From JAVDCA01 sp035293985 (GTDB taxonomy: Bacteria; Pseudomonadota; Alphaproteobacteria; Rhizobiales; Xanthobacteraceae), in the NCBI GenBank assembly GCA_035293985.1, contig DATGLS010000048.1, forward strand, positions 186,001 through 250,000: DNA of 64,000 bases, in the 5' to 3' direction. Each line of letters opens with the position of its first letter. The stretch's first letter is position 1. A program made the position numbers and the translations under genes. The notes under the pieces are model-generated. The model did not search any database. It was not told the origin of the DNA and saw nothing but the letters and a program-made list of their open reading frames with translations. This document shows, one piece after another, positions 1 through 8,374 of this stretch.

Positions 1-1338
1 ACGGAGACGGCCGCCGAGGTCGCGGCTGCCGAGGCCAAGACGGCGGTGAAGAGCTTCGAGCGACGCAAGCCGGTGCGCCGGCCGCTGCCCGAGAACTTGC
101 CGCGCGAGCGGATCGTCTATCCAGCGCCGACAGCCTGTCCGTGCTGCGGCGGCGCCCTGCACAAGCTTGGCGAGGACGTGACCGAGACGCTGGAGCTTGT
201 GCCGCGGCAGTGGAAGGTGATCCAGCACGTGCGCGAGAAGTTCTCCTGCCGCTCCTGCGAAAGCATCACGCAGCCGCCGGCGCCGTCGCACCCGATTGCG
301 CGCGGCCGCGCCGGCCCGCAGTTGCTCGCCCATGTGTTGTTCGCCAAATACGGCCTGCACCTGCCGCTCAACCGCCAGAGCGCCACCTACGCGCGCGAGG
401 GCATCGAGCTCGACGTCTCGACGCTTGCCGATTGGGTGGGTGCCTGCGCCGCCACCCTGATGCCACTGGTCCTGCGTATCCGCGCGCATGTCTTCGCGGC
501 CGAGCGCATCCATGCCGACGAGACCACCGTACCGGTGCTGGCCAAGGGCAAGACCCGCATCGGACGCCTGTGGACCTACGTGCGCGACGACCGACCGTTC
601 GGCGGCACGGATCCGCCCGCCGCGGCCTTCTTCTATTCGCCGGACCGCGGCGGCAAGCACGCCGAGGAGCACCTCGCCGGCTATGCGGGCCTGATGCCGG
701 CGGACGCCTACTCCGGGTTCAACCGGCTCTACGAGCCTTCGCGCAAGCCCGGCCCTATCACCGAGGCAATGTGCTGGGCGCATGCGCGGCGCAAGCTCTT
801 CGACCACGCACGTATCAACAAAGCGCCGATCGCCATCGAGGCGGTGAGGCGCATGGACGAGCTGTTCGCGATCGAGCGCGACATCAACGGCAAGCCGGCA
901 CACGAGCGAAAGCGCGTGCGCCAGGAGCAGAGCCGGCCAATCGTCACCGCACTGGAGGCTTGGCTGCGCGAGCAACGCGCCAAGCTCTCGGCGAGCAACG
1001 ATGTCGCCAAGGCGATCTCCTACAGCCTCAACCGCTGGGCCGGCCTCATCCGCTTCCTCGATGACGGCCGGCTGTGCATGTCGAACAATGCCGCCGAGCG
1101 AGCGCTGCGCGGCGTCGCGGTCGGCCGCAAAAACTGGACCTTCGCGGGATCGGACGAGGGTGGCCGCAGAGCCGCTGCCATCTACACGCTGATCGAGACC
1201 GCCAAGCTGAACGACGTCGATCCACAGGCCTGGCTCGCCGATGTGCTCGCGCGCCTCCAGGATCATCCCGCCAGGCGCATCGACGAACTGTTACCCTGGC
1301 ATTGGAAGCGCGAGCGCGAGCAAAAAGCGGCCGCGTAG
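1..1338 (+). CDS. IS66 family transposase (TnpC), 5' end outside window
   Basis: DDE transposase of an IS66-type insertion sequence, which cuts and rejoins the element ends. The frame is open from base 1, so the true start lies upstream and the first recognisable codon here (GTG at 46) is probably internal; IS66 TnpC is usually about 510-540 residues and about 446 are visible. In order: a zinc-finger-like region (CPCCGG, then CRSCES), the catalytic core with HADETTVPV (first Asp), MPADAYSGF (second Asp) and SNNAAERALR (Glu), and the usual C-terminal IS66 tail ending in LLPWHW. No frameshift is seen in the visible part, so the enzyme may be intact. TnpA/TnpB accessory genes would lie outside the window. 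Confidence 0.93.
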   Translation, partial: TETAAEVAAAEAKTAVKSFERRKPVRRPLPENLPRERIVYPAPTACPCCGGALHKLGEDVTETLELVPRQWKVIQHVREKFSCRSCESITQPPAPSHPIARGRAGPQLLAHVLFAKYGLHLPLNRQSATYAREGIELDVSTLADWVGACAATLMPLVLRIRAHVFAAERIHADETTVPVLAKGKTRIGRLWTYVRDDRPFGGTDPPAAAFFYSPDRGGKHAEEHLAGYAGLMPADAYSGFNRLYEPSRKPGPITEAMCWAHARRKLFDHARINKAPIAIEAVRRMDELFAIERDINGKPAHERKRVRQEQSRPIVTALEAWLREQRAKLSASNDVAKAISYSLNRWAGLIRFLDDGRLCMSNNAAERALRGVAVGRKNWTFAGSDEGGRRAAAIYTLIETAKLNDVDPQAWLADVLARLQDHPARRIDELLPWHWKREREQKAAA

Positions 1339-1380
1339 CGCCCCAATCAGATTGATCCTAACGCGTCAACGACCGCGTCC

Positions 1381-1402
1381 GCGGCCTTCACCGGATGCGT
1401 AC
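1381..1402 (+). repeat. Probable right terminal inverted repeat of the IS66 element
   Basis: About 40 bases after the transposase stop the sequence GCGGCCTTCACCGGATGCGT-AC ends the element in the form expected of IS66 right ends, whose reverse complement begins GTA and contains a GTGAAGG core. The left end is not in the window, so the pairing and the 8-bp target duplication cannot be checked. Confidence 0.5.
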
Positions 1403-1582
1403 CGGCAGTCCGCGCAAAGCGCAGGAGCCTACACACTTCCGCCGTGTGGGTAGATAGCTCTTCCACATAGAAGGAAAAATTCTGCCCGCGATCAGCGTTG
1501 CCCCTGCCGCGAGGGCGTGCAATGTTCCTTTGTCTGTCGTTCGCCTCTTCGTTAGCGTGATCACTACTACACAGGAGCAACA

Positions 1583-1822
1583 ATGCCGAAGCGTAGCACG
1601 CTTGCCGCCATCCTCGTATCCCTGTCCGCACTATTCGGACTGGCGGGCGCAAGTGCCGCGAAGGATACCCCCAAGCGCGATGCTTGTTTCAATAGTTGCC
1701 AAGCGACCCGTGAGGCATGCTGCAGGCAAGCGTGGGGGAAACGCGATTACGGCTCCTGCAACGAAACTTGTTACTGGGAAGTGGAGCGCTGCGACAATAA
1801 ATGCCGGCAGATTTATGACTGA
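1583..1822 (+). CDS. Small secreted cysteine-rich protein (79 aa)
   Basis: Unrecognised family. The start is well supported by AGGAG at 1573-1577. Residues 1-26 form a signal peptide (KR, hydrophobic LAAILVSLSALFGLAG, then ASAA), so the product is exported. The mature part of about 53 residues has eight cysteines, arranged as three CX3C pairs (CFNSC, CNETC, CDNKC) plus an adjacent CC and no long hydrophobic stretch, which suggests a disulfide-stabilised or metal-binding periplasmic mini-protein. It stands alone between the IS66 end and a gene-poor stretch, and its codon use is less GC-extreme than its neighbours, which fits recent arrival. Function is not inferred. Confidence 0.75.
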   Translation: MPKRSTLAAILVSLSALFGLAGASAAKDTPKRDACFNSCQATREACCRQAWGKRDYGSCNETCYWEVERCDNKCRQIYD

Positions 1823-2282
1823 GTTCGCGGCGCGCGACCAACGCTTGCGATCCCCGTCTGGCGAATCGCCACCAGATGTACCTGCTGCGGGAGGGGAAGA
1901 TGGCAATAGCGGCGGAATCGGCCCATCACCTCGATGCCGAGTATAGGTCCGCTCAGGGTCACGAGCGACGGATTTCACAGGCGCCTCACGTCTGATGACG
2001 TCAGGAAGGCCCCGAAAGCGACCGGATCGCTGCGGCGTGATCCGCCGCCGCTTAGGGCCACGGAACGAACCCGCTCCCGCGGGAGGGCGCTCGCGGCGGG
2101 GTGAGGTGACCAGGACCAAGGGAAGACGGGCTGGGAGGCTGTCTTGAGGATCGAGGGGTCAATGCACTCCAACCTCGAGACGGGAGACTCCCATGACCTC
2201 CACCAAGTCCGTAGAAGCCATCAGCCCGCCGCGTCGTCGCATGATCGAGGACATGCTACCTCGTCGCAACAGGACGAAACGA
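1823..2282. other. Gene-free stretch
   Basis: No convincing gene. Open frames here on both strands lack ribosome binding sites and have shadow-like Arg/Pro/Ala composition. The stretch separates the small Cys-rich gene from the 3' end of a decayed transporter gene. Confidence 0.5.
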
Positions 2283-3128
2283 TCACGGCGCTTGATTGAT
2301 CGCGATGTTCCGCGGTGAAAAGCGCAAGTTCGGCAGGAAGGCCGTGAAGATCCCGAGCGCCGGCAGAAACGCGCAAACCTGAAACACGAAGCCGATCCCC
2401 TTCCAGTCCGCCAGCGTTCCCAGCATCGCGGCGCCGATGCCGCCGACGCCGAAAATGAAGCCGAAGAAGAGGCCCGACACCATGCCGACGCGGCCGGGCA
2501 TGAGCTCCTGGCCGAACACGACGATGGCCGGGAAGGCGGAGGCGAGGATGAAGCCGATCATCACGGTCAGGGCTGTCGTGGCCGTGAGCCCGACATGGGG
2601 GAGGATGAGCGTGAACGGCAGGATGCCGAGGATCGACACCCAGATGACGGGCTTGCGCCCAAGCCGGTCGCCGATCGGCCCGCCCGCGATCGTGCCGGCC
2701 GCGGCGGCGGCGAGGAAGACGAATTGATGGATCTGCGCCTGCTGGGTGCCGATGCCGAACTTGTCCTTGAGGTAGAAGATAAAAGCTCGTGAAGCTCGCG
2801 ATGTACACCCACTTGGAGAACAGCAGCACCAGCAGGATGGCCATCGACCAGCGCACGTGCCGGCGCGACAGCGCGGCATGGTACGCAGGGACAGCGGCGG
2901 CGCTCTTCCTCGCGCGGCTGTTGAGCTGATACCAGCGGCCGACCGCGCCGAGGATGATGATGCCGGCGAGCGCCGGCAGCGCGAACCAGGCGAGGCCGTT
3001 CTGCCCGCGCGGCAGGACGATGAACGCTGCGGCGAGCGGGCCCAAGGCCGAGCCGAAGTTGCCGCCGACCTGAAACAGCGACTGCGCGAGGCCGTGCGAG
3101 CCGCCGGCACCGGCTCGCGTTCCGTCAA
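2283..3128 (-). pseudogene. Decayed MFS transporter, fosmidomycin-resistance (Fsr)-like
   Basis: C-terminal two-thirds of an MFS efflux pump of the Fsr type, split by a frameshift. The upstream frame reads SHGLAQSLFQVGGNFGSALG (an Fsr hallmark, middle of the protein) and membrane segments to YIASFTSF; the downstream frame resumes at FIFYLKDKFGIG and continues through RLGRKPVIW and further helices to the stop at 2283. Removing one T from the TTTT run (plus-strand AAAA at 2781-2784) restores a single frame. About 130 N-terminal residues including the first four helices are absent; the sequence upstream of 3128 does not resemble a transporter. Both lesions make a working pump unlikely, though the frameshift alone could be a sequencing error. 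Confidence 0.8.
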
Positions 3129-3233
3129 TTGCGCGCTTGCTCCCCGTCAACGGCGACGTGGCGAGCGGAATAGTTTTGGGCCGGCCAGACGCGCCATCTT
3201 CAAAGGGCCGCAAGCGCCGAGCGGCAAATCAAA

Positions 3234-3743
3234 TCAGCTCGCGGCCTTGCGATTGACGCCCTTGCGCAGCGCGATCGTGGACAGCTTCCTGTCCGCCGCC
3301 TTCTCCTCGTTGAGGTTGGTCGTGAGCAGGCGGACGATGTCGTCGCGGCCGAGCTCCTCGGCCCAGGCGATCAGGGTGCCGTAGCGCGCCATCTCGTAGT
3401 GCTCGACCGCCTGCGCCGACCCGACCAGCGCCGCGTCGAGAACGCTCTTGTCGTCGGTCTCGCCCGCGACCTCGTTCGCCTCGTCGATCAAGCCATCGAT
3501 CGCTGGGCACTTCACCGCCTTCGGATCCTGGCTCATCAGCTTGAACACCTGCTCGAGGCGGCCGATCTGCTTCTTCGTCTCCTCGAGATGGTCGCTCAGT
3601 CCCTTGGTGAGATCACGATTGGTCGCCTGCGCAATCATCTTGGGCAGCGCCTTGGTGATCTGGTGCTCGGCATAGTAGATGTCCTGCAGGCCGTGCAGCA
3701 GCAGGTCGTCCATCGTCTTGATGTCCTTGCTGAACAGTCCCAT
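3234..3743 (-). CDS. YciE/YciF ferritin-like family protein (DUF892)
   Basis: 169 residues, the normal length of DUF892 proteins, which form ferritin-like four-helix bundles and are induced by general, osmotic and oxidative stress. The family start MGLFSKDIKTMDDLLLHGL, the IYYAEHQITKALPKM helix and the C-terminal QAVEHYEMARYGTLIAWAEEL helix are all present; the Glu/His residues in the first and last of these motifs are the probable metal ligands. It follows the 3786-6250 cassette on the same strand after a 42-base gap, so it may be read from the same EcfG-type promoter. A second family member lies at 59389-59886. Biochemical activity of the family is not established. Confidence 0.92.
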   Translation of the reverse strand: MGLFSKDIKTMDDLLLHGLQDIYYAEHQITKALPKMIAQATNRDLTKGLSDHLEETKKQIGRLEQVFKLMSQDPKAVKCPAIDGLIDEANEVAGETDDKSVLDAALVGSAQAVEHYEMARYGTLIAWAEELGRDDIVRLLTTNLNEEKAADRKLSTIALRKGVNRKAAS

Positions 3744-3785
3744 GGCGATGCTCCGAGTCTTCTTTTTGTCCGGCTTCGTCCGTGA

Positions 3786-4514
3786 TCACTGGGCGCGGCG
3801 CTGCGCCGCGATGCCGATGGCGGCGGCGAGCGCCGCTGCCGCGAACCCGAGCAGGTAGGTGTCCTTGTCGCGTTGCGCCGCCGCGGCGAAATCGTGAGCG
3901 CGCTCGCGCGCCTGGGCCGCAGCCGCGGCCGCGGTCTCGCCCGCGCGCGCTCTCCAGGCGTCGGCGGCGCGGCCGAGGGTGTCGCTCGCCTGCCCTGCCG
4001 CTTCCTGTGCGCCACGCATGCCCTCGGTCGCAGCCTCGCTGGCACGCGTCGTCCATGCGCTCGCTCCGTCGGCGACGGTGTCGGCTGCCTTCCGCACCGT
4101 CTCCTGGACACTGCGCAGACCCTCGGCCGCCGCCGAGCGCGCCTCGCCAGCGAACTCGCTTGCCCGGCCGGCAGCGGCTTCGCCGGCCGCGATGGCCTGG
4201 CGCGCAAGGCCGCTCATCGCGCTTGGCCGGCGCGGATCGGTGCGTATCAGGCTGTAGAGACCGTATCCCACCAGCAGCGAGGCGATCGGCGGGCGGTGCA
4301 CCAATTTCCAGGCGACGCCCGCGCCGATCGCCACGGTCGCGACCGGGTTTGCGGTCAGGCGGTCCTTGATCTCGGTGAGCACGCCGTCGGCTCGCTCGGT
4401 CAGGTCGCGCTTGAGACTGGCGGCCGCCGGCCCGCGCAGGTTGGCAAGATCGTCCTGCACCCGCCGCCGCGCCGCAACGACGTCGCGCTCGAGCAGATCA
4501 AGCTCCGTGCTCAT
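3786..4514 (-). CDS. Alanine-rich membrane-associated stress protein, DUF3618-like N-terminus
   Basis: 242 residues. The N-terminus (about 5-90) has a charged helical segment, LLERDVVAARRRVQDDLANL, followed by NPVATVAIGAGVAWKLV, which matches the plan of DUF3618 proteins and of the first part of the protein encoded at 29111-30106. Residues about 100-210 are amphipathic Ala/Glu/Arg repeats with apolipoprotein-like heptads (AGEAAAGRASEFAGEARSA), then a C-terminal hydrophobic helix (LLGFAAAALAAAIGIAA). ATGA overlap with the upstream gene shows translational coupling. Last gene of the first envelope-stress cassette. Role inferred as envelope protection; no enzyme motif. Confidence 0.75.
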   Translation of the reverse strand: MSTELDLLERDVVAARRRVQDDLANLRGPAAASLKRDLTERADGVLTEIKDRLTANPVATVAIGAGVAWKLVHRPPIASLLVGYGLYSLIRTDPRRPSAMSGLARQAIAAGEAAAGRASEFAGEARSAAAEGLRSVQETVRKAADTVADGASAWTTRASEAATEGMRGAQEAAGQASDTLGRAADAWRARAGETAAAAAAQARERAHDFAAAAQRDKDTYLLGFAAAALAAAIGIAAQRRAQ

Positions 4515-5329
4515 CGTCCCGATCCTGCGCCCGTTGCTTCGGGCACGAGACCCGGCGCGATGTCGTCGTTCTGCTCGCCTTGCTTTTGCTCGGAACGCGT
4601 CTGATCGGATTGCCCGCGCGTGACGTGGTCGGCGAAGTTGCCCGCGACGTCACGCGCGAGGTCCTTCAGTCCCTCGGGATGCAGGCCGCGCTCGCGCGCT
4701 GCCTGCTTGAGCTGCTCGCCGGCCTCGCCGGCGGCGGCCCGGACATTGGTCGCGGCGCGGGCGGCGGCGTCGACGACTGCATCATGGGCTGGCCCGAGCA
4801 CCCGGCTTTCCGCCGGGCTCGCCGGAAAGATCGCGGCGAGCGTCGCGCCGGCCGCCAGACCCAACGCGGCGATCGCCAGCGGTTGCTCGCGCAGCACGCG
4901 GGCGAAGCCGCTCTGCACCGTGGCGCGGGCCTGATCGGGAAACTGCGACACGCCGGAGACCACCGCGTCGCGTACGCCGCCCGCATACTCCGAAACATTG
5001 GCGGCGTAGCTGGCGGCTGTCGCGGAGACGCGGCTCGTCGTAGCGGCCGCATAATCCTGCACCTTGTCCTGCACTCTTGCGGCCGCGCTGCGCACGCTGT
5101 CTGCCGCACCGGCGGTCGTCCCGGAGCCCTGGCTGGCGTACTGCCATGCCGGATCGGCCGGCCGATAGGGGTGGCCTTCGTGGCGGGGCCCCTCGTTGTT
5201 GCTGGCCGCGCCTTTGCTGCGCATCAAGAGCGCGCATCCGGCCGCCAGGACCAGGAGTGCCTCGGGATTGCGCCGCACGGTTCCGACCAGCCAGTCGGCG
5301 CCTTGCTCGTAGCTGTCGCGCGCGTTCAT
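4511..5329 (-). CDS. Membrane-anchored Ala-rich helical repeat protein of stress cassette 1
   Basis: 272 residues from ATG at 5329, which overlaps the upstream stop as ATGA and has AAGGAG 9 bases before it; longer readings of the frame have no such support. Membrane segment near the N-terminus (NPEALLVLAAGCALLM, about 22-37), a long amphipathic Ala/Ser/Val helical repeat region (about 75-140), then REQPLAIAALGLAAGATLAA (about 150-170), closely matching REQPLVTAALGLTLGAILGA in the protein at 29111-30106, followed by a charged helix and an acidic Gln-rich tail. It is thus the paralogue of that protein, lacking the DUF3618 N-terminus, which here sits in the next gene. Function unknown. Confidence 0.78.
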   Translation of the reverse strand: MNARDSYEQGADWLVGTVRRNPEALLVLAAGCALLMRSKGAASNNEGPRHEGHPYRPADPAWQYASQGSGTTAGAADSVRSAAARVQDKVQDYAAATTSRVSATAASYAANVSEYAGGVRDAVVSGVSQFPDQARATVQSGFARVLREQPLAIAALGLAAGATLAAIFPASPAESRVLGPAHDAVVDAAARAATNVRAAAGEAGEQLKQAARERGLHPEGLKDLARDVAGNFADHVTRGQSDQTRSEQKQGEQNDDIAPGLVPEATGAGSGR

Positions 5330-5718
5330 GAGAGTTGCTCCTTCACGGTGCGGATGTCTTGGTTGATCTGGTGCAGGCTGCGTGTCGGCATCGGGCTCGT
5401 GCGCGCGGCCGACTTGCCGTACGCGAAGGCGGCGGCGGCCAGAATGGCGGCCGCCGCCGCGATGATGAGGCTCGCCCATCCCGGCGCGAGGCCGGCGGCA
5501 ACCAGCCCGAAGACGGCTGCCTCCGCGACGAGCAGAAGCACGACGAAGCCGAGGATCCCGGCAACCGCGAACCATGCCACCGATTCGACGCGTTCGCTGA
5601 TCTTGGCGGCGATCTCGGCGCGGGCGAGCGCGATCTCCTTCTGGATGAGCTCGGCGGCATCGCCGATCAGGTTGGCCACCGTCTGGACGAAGGCCGAGTT
5701 GAACGTCTCATGCGCCAT
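5326..5718 (-). CDS. Phage-holin-superfamily (DUF1469) membrane protein
   Basis: 130 residues. Cytoplasmic N-terminal helix (LIGDAAELIQKEIALARAEI, about 17-36) followed by two membrane segments (VAWFAVAGILGFVVLLLVAE and APGWASLIIAAAAAILAAAA) and a short basic tail ending VKEQLS. This is the DUF1469 plan, found in bacterial stress cassettes and not as a lysis gene. It overlaps the upstream gene by 11 bases and the downstream start by ATGA. Paralogue of the product at 28705-29133, with which it shares the amphipathic N-terminus and two-helix layout. Confidence 0.85.
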   Translation of the reverse strand: MAHETFNSAFVQTVANLIGDAAELIQKEIALARAEIAAKISERVESVAWFAVAGILGFVVLLLVAEAAVFGLVAAGLAPGWASLIIAAAAAILAAAAFAYGKSAARTSPMPTRSLHQINQDIRTVKEQLS

Positions 5719-6250
5719 GGGAAGATCCGCGTGGCTGGCCGCGATCGGCGGCGCCTATATTGGAATTGCTGCTGCCGTCGACCTTGAGGACACGGAACAG
5801 GAAAAATCCCGCCAGCGCGGCCGCGCCGAACACGGCAGCGGGCTGGCGACGGGTGAAGTCGGAAGCCGTCTGGAAGACATCCTCGACCGAGCTGGCGCGC
5901 ATCGTGCCGGAGAAATCCTCGATCGTGTCGGCGCCGGTGCGCACGATGCCGGCGAGCTGCGGCGCATTCGCCCCGAGATGATCGGCCGCCGCCCGCACCG
6001 CCCCGGCGACGTGGCCGGCGAGATCGGCTCCCGACGCCAACTGATTATTGAGCAGCCCTTTGATGTTGAGATTGGCCTCGGCCGAGAGCTCCGACGCGGC
6101 CTCCTTGGCCTGACGACCCGCCGCCTGAGCGGCGTCGCCCAATCGCGCCGCGGCATCGCTCGCCGCTTCGGCCGCGCTCTTCAACAAGGTGGTCGATTCG
6201 ACGCCGCGAGTCTGCTCGTCGCGCTGATGCGCGTCAGTGGCGATGGTCAT
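5708..6250 (-). CDS. Helical stress protein with C-terminal membrane anchor (first gene of cassette 1)
   Basis: 180 residues. Long Ala-rich amphipathic helices (about 20-70 and 80-110), then the segment SSVEDVFQTASDFTRRQPAAVFGAAALAGFFLFR, which closely parallels RSVDDMLNEASAFGRRRPGT and the following anchor in the protein at 28268-28708 (quoted here in two parts). Start fixed by TAGGAGGA just upstream. First gene of an operon running to 3786 and possibly 3234, with an EcfG-type promoter at 6278-6302. Homologues of this family typically sit ahead of DUF1469 and DUF3618 genes; the activity is not known. Confidence 0.78.
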   Translation of the reverse strand: MTIATDAHQRDEQTRGVESTTLLKSAAEAASDAAARLGDAAQAAGRQAKEAASELSAEANLNIKGLLNNQLASGADLAGHVAGAVRAAADHLGANAPQLAGIVRTGADTIEDFSGTMRASSVEDVFQTASDFTRRQPAAVFGAAALAGFFLFRVLKVDGSSNSNIGAADRGQPRGSSHGA

Positions 6251-6277
6251 CGGCTAGTCCTCCTACAGCGCTGACCC

Positions 6278-6302
6278 AACGCTACGAAAAAAGGAAGGTT
6301 CC
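6278..6302 (-). promoter_or_regulatory. EcfG-type (general stress) promoter for cassette 1
   Basis: On the minus strand GGAAC (6302-6298), exactly 16 bases, then CGTT (6281-6278): an exact match to the alphaproteobacterial EcfG consensus GGAAC-N16/17-CGTT. It ends 27 bases upstream of the start at 6250, leaving room for a short leader carrying AGGAGG. The rest of 6303-6581 shows no gene or clear signal. Confidence 0.75.
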
Positions 6303-6581
6303 CGACGACGCGATGGGCGCGAGGTGCAGCGTTTTTTGCTTCCTACGACCGCTTGCACGCGAGCGCGATCTTCGCCGCGCGGCGGCGGACGTCGCCGAGG
6401 CGAGGCCCCGCATTGTGCCAAAGAGCACCGTCGCGGCGAGACCCGCTATTGCGATGCGGCAAAGACCAAGCCCCTGCGCGCAAGTGCGCGCGCATGCTCA
6501 CGCCTCGCTCGGTGAGGTCGCCGGCATCCGGCCGGGCGTGGTGCAAGCATCCGGATGCCAGCACGGTCGAGTGGCCGCGGT

Positions 6582-6878
6582 TCAGGCCGCTCTTCGCCGC
6601 GCCCCGGTCCGGCGCCGGTGCGCCATGTCGCGCAGCTTGAAGAGCACGAGCAATGCCAGCAAGCTCGTACTCACCGCGTTCGCCGCGACGATGACCGCGT
6701 CATGCCGGAGCAGCCCGTAGATCACCCACAGTGACACGCCGCCCATCAGCACGATCAGCATATATAGAGAGAGGTCGGCTGCCGAACGCGTCGTCCAGCA
6801 TTTGTGGACCTGCGGAACATAGGCGGCGGTCGTGCATACCGCCGCGATCGTGCCGACCATCTCGGTTGCGCTGAACAT
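6582..6878 (-). CDS. SemiSWEET sugar transporter (PQ-loop, 98 aa)
   Basis: Three-helix half-transporter that dimerises to move sugars across the inner membrane. The start at 6878 gives 98 residues, the normal SemiSWEET length; the frame extends further upstream but that part is not family-like. MVGTIAAVCTTAAYVPQVHK carries the PQ motif, followed by TRSAADLSLYMLI (the conserved SxxDLS segment), LWVIYGLL, and a third helix. The C-terminus is a basic tail. No clear Shine-Dalgarno sequence precedes the start, so initiation is less certain than the family call. Confidence 0.88.
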   Translation of the reverse strand: MFSATEMVGTIAAVCTTAAYVPQVHKCWTTRSAADLSLYMLIVLMGGVSLWVIYGLLRHDAVIVAANAVSTSLLALLVLFKLRDMAHRRRTGARRRAA

Positions 6879-6981
6879 CGCCCGGTCAATGCAGCGTGCG
6901 GCCGCTACGTTCCGCCCCAGGCTCCCGGCGGGCGTGCCGGCTGCCGGCCCGAGACAAGCGTGCGGCGCGCATGCGTGCAAA

Positions 6982-7518
6982 ATGAACGATGCGCTTGGCA
7001 TGAGCCGCCGCGCAGACCCCGACGGCGGACCCGAGGAAACCGAGCCCGTAAGACCCGTTCGGGTCTTACCGGCCGCCGGCGATGGTCGTACGGTTCGGCT
7101 CCCCCGGAACGCGCGCGTGGCGTCGCGCCGGGATCGAGAAAAGGCGACGGGCGTGTTCGACGTCCTCGAGCTCCTGTTCGACGTGCTTTTCTTCGGCGAC
7201 TGGCTGGAGGGAATCGCGGCCGGCGATGCGACGGAGCAGGCGTCGCCCTCCTACGGCGCGCCGCAGATGCGGCGCTTGCGCTGGATGGCGTGGGCGGTCG
7301 TGCTGGTCTACATCGCGGCCGTTGCCGCGATACCGATCCTCGCGGCCGCCTCGCCAACCTCGGATCTCTGGCTTTCCGGCGCGAGCGGCGGCGTCGCGGT
7401 GACCCTGATCGTCCTCTACGTCGCCGCCGTGTGCGCCGGGTTCGTCCTGCTGGGGCGCCATTTCCGCGGCCAGCGGCGATTGATCGCCGCGCAGCTTGCG
7501 AACGAGCGCTCGCAATGA
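6982..7518 (+). CDS. Hypothetical two-helix membrane protein
   Basis: 178 residues if started at ATG 6982; a start at 7000 is also possible and the longer reading from 6832 overlaps the SemiSWEET start region. The first 60 residues are charged and low in information. FDVLELLFDVLFFGDWLEGI (about 106-125) is amphipathic, and two membrane segments follow: WMAWAVVLVYIAAVAAIPIL and GVAVTLIVLYVAAVCAGFVLL, then a basic tail. No family recognised. The clean hydrophobic helices favour a real gene. Confidence 0.5.
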   Translation: MNDALGMSRRADPDGGPEETEPVRPVRVLPAAGDGRTVRLPRNARVASRRDREKATGVFDVLELLFDVLFFGDWLEGIAAGDATEQASPSYGAPQMRRLRWMAWAVVLVYIAAVAAIPILAAASPTSDLWLSGASGGVAVTLIVLYVAAVCAGFVLLGRHFRGQRRLIAAQLANERSQ

Positions 7519-7549
7519 TGTGACGACGGCGCCGTAATCATTCCCATCA

Positions 7550-7750
7550 TCACCGCAGCACGGCGCCGTGCTGGTCCGCCACCGGACCAGTCGCGGCGGC
7601 TTCGCGCGGGGCGTCGAGCGTCAACGCCAGAACGACGATCAGGAGACCGATCGCGATCGCGGCGGAGAGCTCGGCGACGCAGCCGGCGTAGTCGACGATC
7701 ACGCGCCACCGGCCGAAAGGAGCGGACAACACGGTCCGCCCCAACGTCAT
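7550..7750 (-). CDS. Possible small single-pass membrane protein (66 aa)
   Basis: Short frame directly downstream of the 7787-8374 gene on the same strand. From ATG 7750 it encodes one membrane helix (ELSAAIAIGLLIVVLALTLD) flanked by short tails. No Shine-Dalgarno is evident and the start sits inside 14-bp direct repeats, so coding status is open. Confidence 0.4.
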   Translation of the reverse strand: MTLGRTVLSAPFGRWRVIVDYAGCVAELSAAIAIGLLIVVLALTLDAPREAAATGPVADQHGAVLR

Positions 7751-7790
7751 CCGACCCACGTCATCCGATCCACGTCATCACCCGCGTCAT
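7744..7790. repeat. Short direct repeat, 14-bp period
   Basis: Two nearly identical 14-bp units (ACGTCATCCGACCC, ACGTCATCCGATCC) are followed by two decayed units (ACGTCATCACCCGC and GCGTCATGGG). Each unit places an ATG on the minus strand just after the stop of the 7787-8374 gene. Likely replication slippage. Confidence 0.65.
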
Positions 7791-8374
7791 GGGCCGACCC
7801 TGTCGGCGAGGCGCTTGGCCTGCTCCTCGATCTCCTCCTCGATCTGCTGCTCGACCGCGCCCAAGCCAGGCGCGTCCTCGACTTCCGTGACCGGCTCGGG
7901 CTCGGCTTCGACCTCGGCCCTCACGTCGGTCCTCACTTCGGCTCTTTTCGGCTGGGGTGGCGCCTCCTCCTCGCGCCGCTCGACACTCTGGCGCATGGAG
8001 CGGGCAATGTCGGCACACTGGTTGGCCACGCGCACGAAGCGGGCGAGCCGCTCGTTGGCGAAGACGCCGTTCTCGCGAATGCGCCGCGCGAGATCGCGCA
8101 AGACAGCCGCCGTCTCCTCCGCGCCGTCGAGCACCTGCTCGGCCACGCGCTCGATCTCGTCGGCGGTCATCCCCGTCAATCGATCGACACCGGCGAGCGT
8201 CACGCTGCCGAGCTGGAGCTGCTCCGCCTCCGGATCGACTTTCCTGGCTATCGCCTGGCGCGGCGGATATGGCGGCGCCGCTGCCGGCCCGATGGGCTCG
8301 ACATGCTTGCTGCCCTTCCCATTCCCATTCGAATTGCGATTCCCATTTCCACGACCGAGACTCATGATCGACAT
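7787..8374 (-). CDS. Hypothetical acidic coiled-coil protein (195 aa)
   Basis: No family recognised. N-terminal low-complexity Gly/Asn segment (GRGNGNRNSNGNGKG, about 7-21), a short Pro-rich linker, a predicted helical region with a regular hydrophobic pattern (MTADEIERVAEQVLDGAEET to ARSMRQSVERREEE, about 70-130), then a very acidic C-terminal half (EVEAEPEPVTEVED, QQIEEEIEEQ). No signal peptide or membrane segment, so probably cytosolic. The Asn/Gly segment comes from a CCCATT-rich simple repeat in the DNA. Confidence 0.65.
   Translation of the reverse strand: MSIMSLGRGNGNRNSNGNGKGSKHVEPIGPAAAPPYPPRQAIARKVDPEAEQLQLGSVTLAGVDRLTGMTADEIERVAEQVLDGAEETAAVLRDLARRIRENGVFANERLARFVRVANQCADIARSMRQSVERREEEAPPQPKRAEVRTDVRAEVEAEPEPVTEVEDAPGLGAVEQQIEEEIEEQAKRLADRVGP

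Noticed and set aside
5326..5718. Holin-like genes (also 28705-29133) considered as prophage remnants
   Set aside because: No endolysin, spanin or structural phage genes nearby; DUF1469 proteins are common in stress operons and both copies sit in such cassettes.
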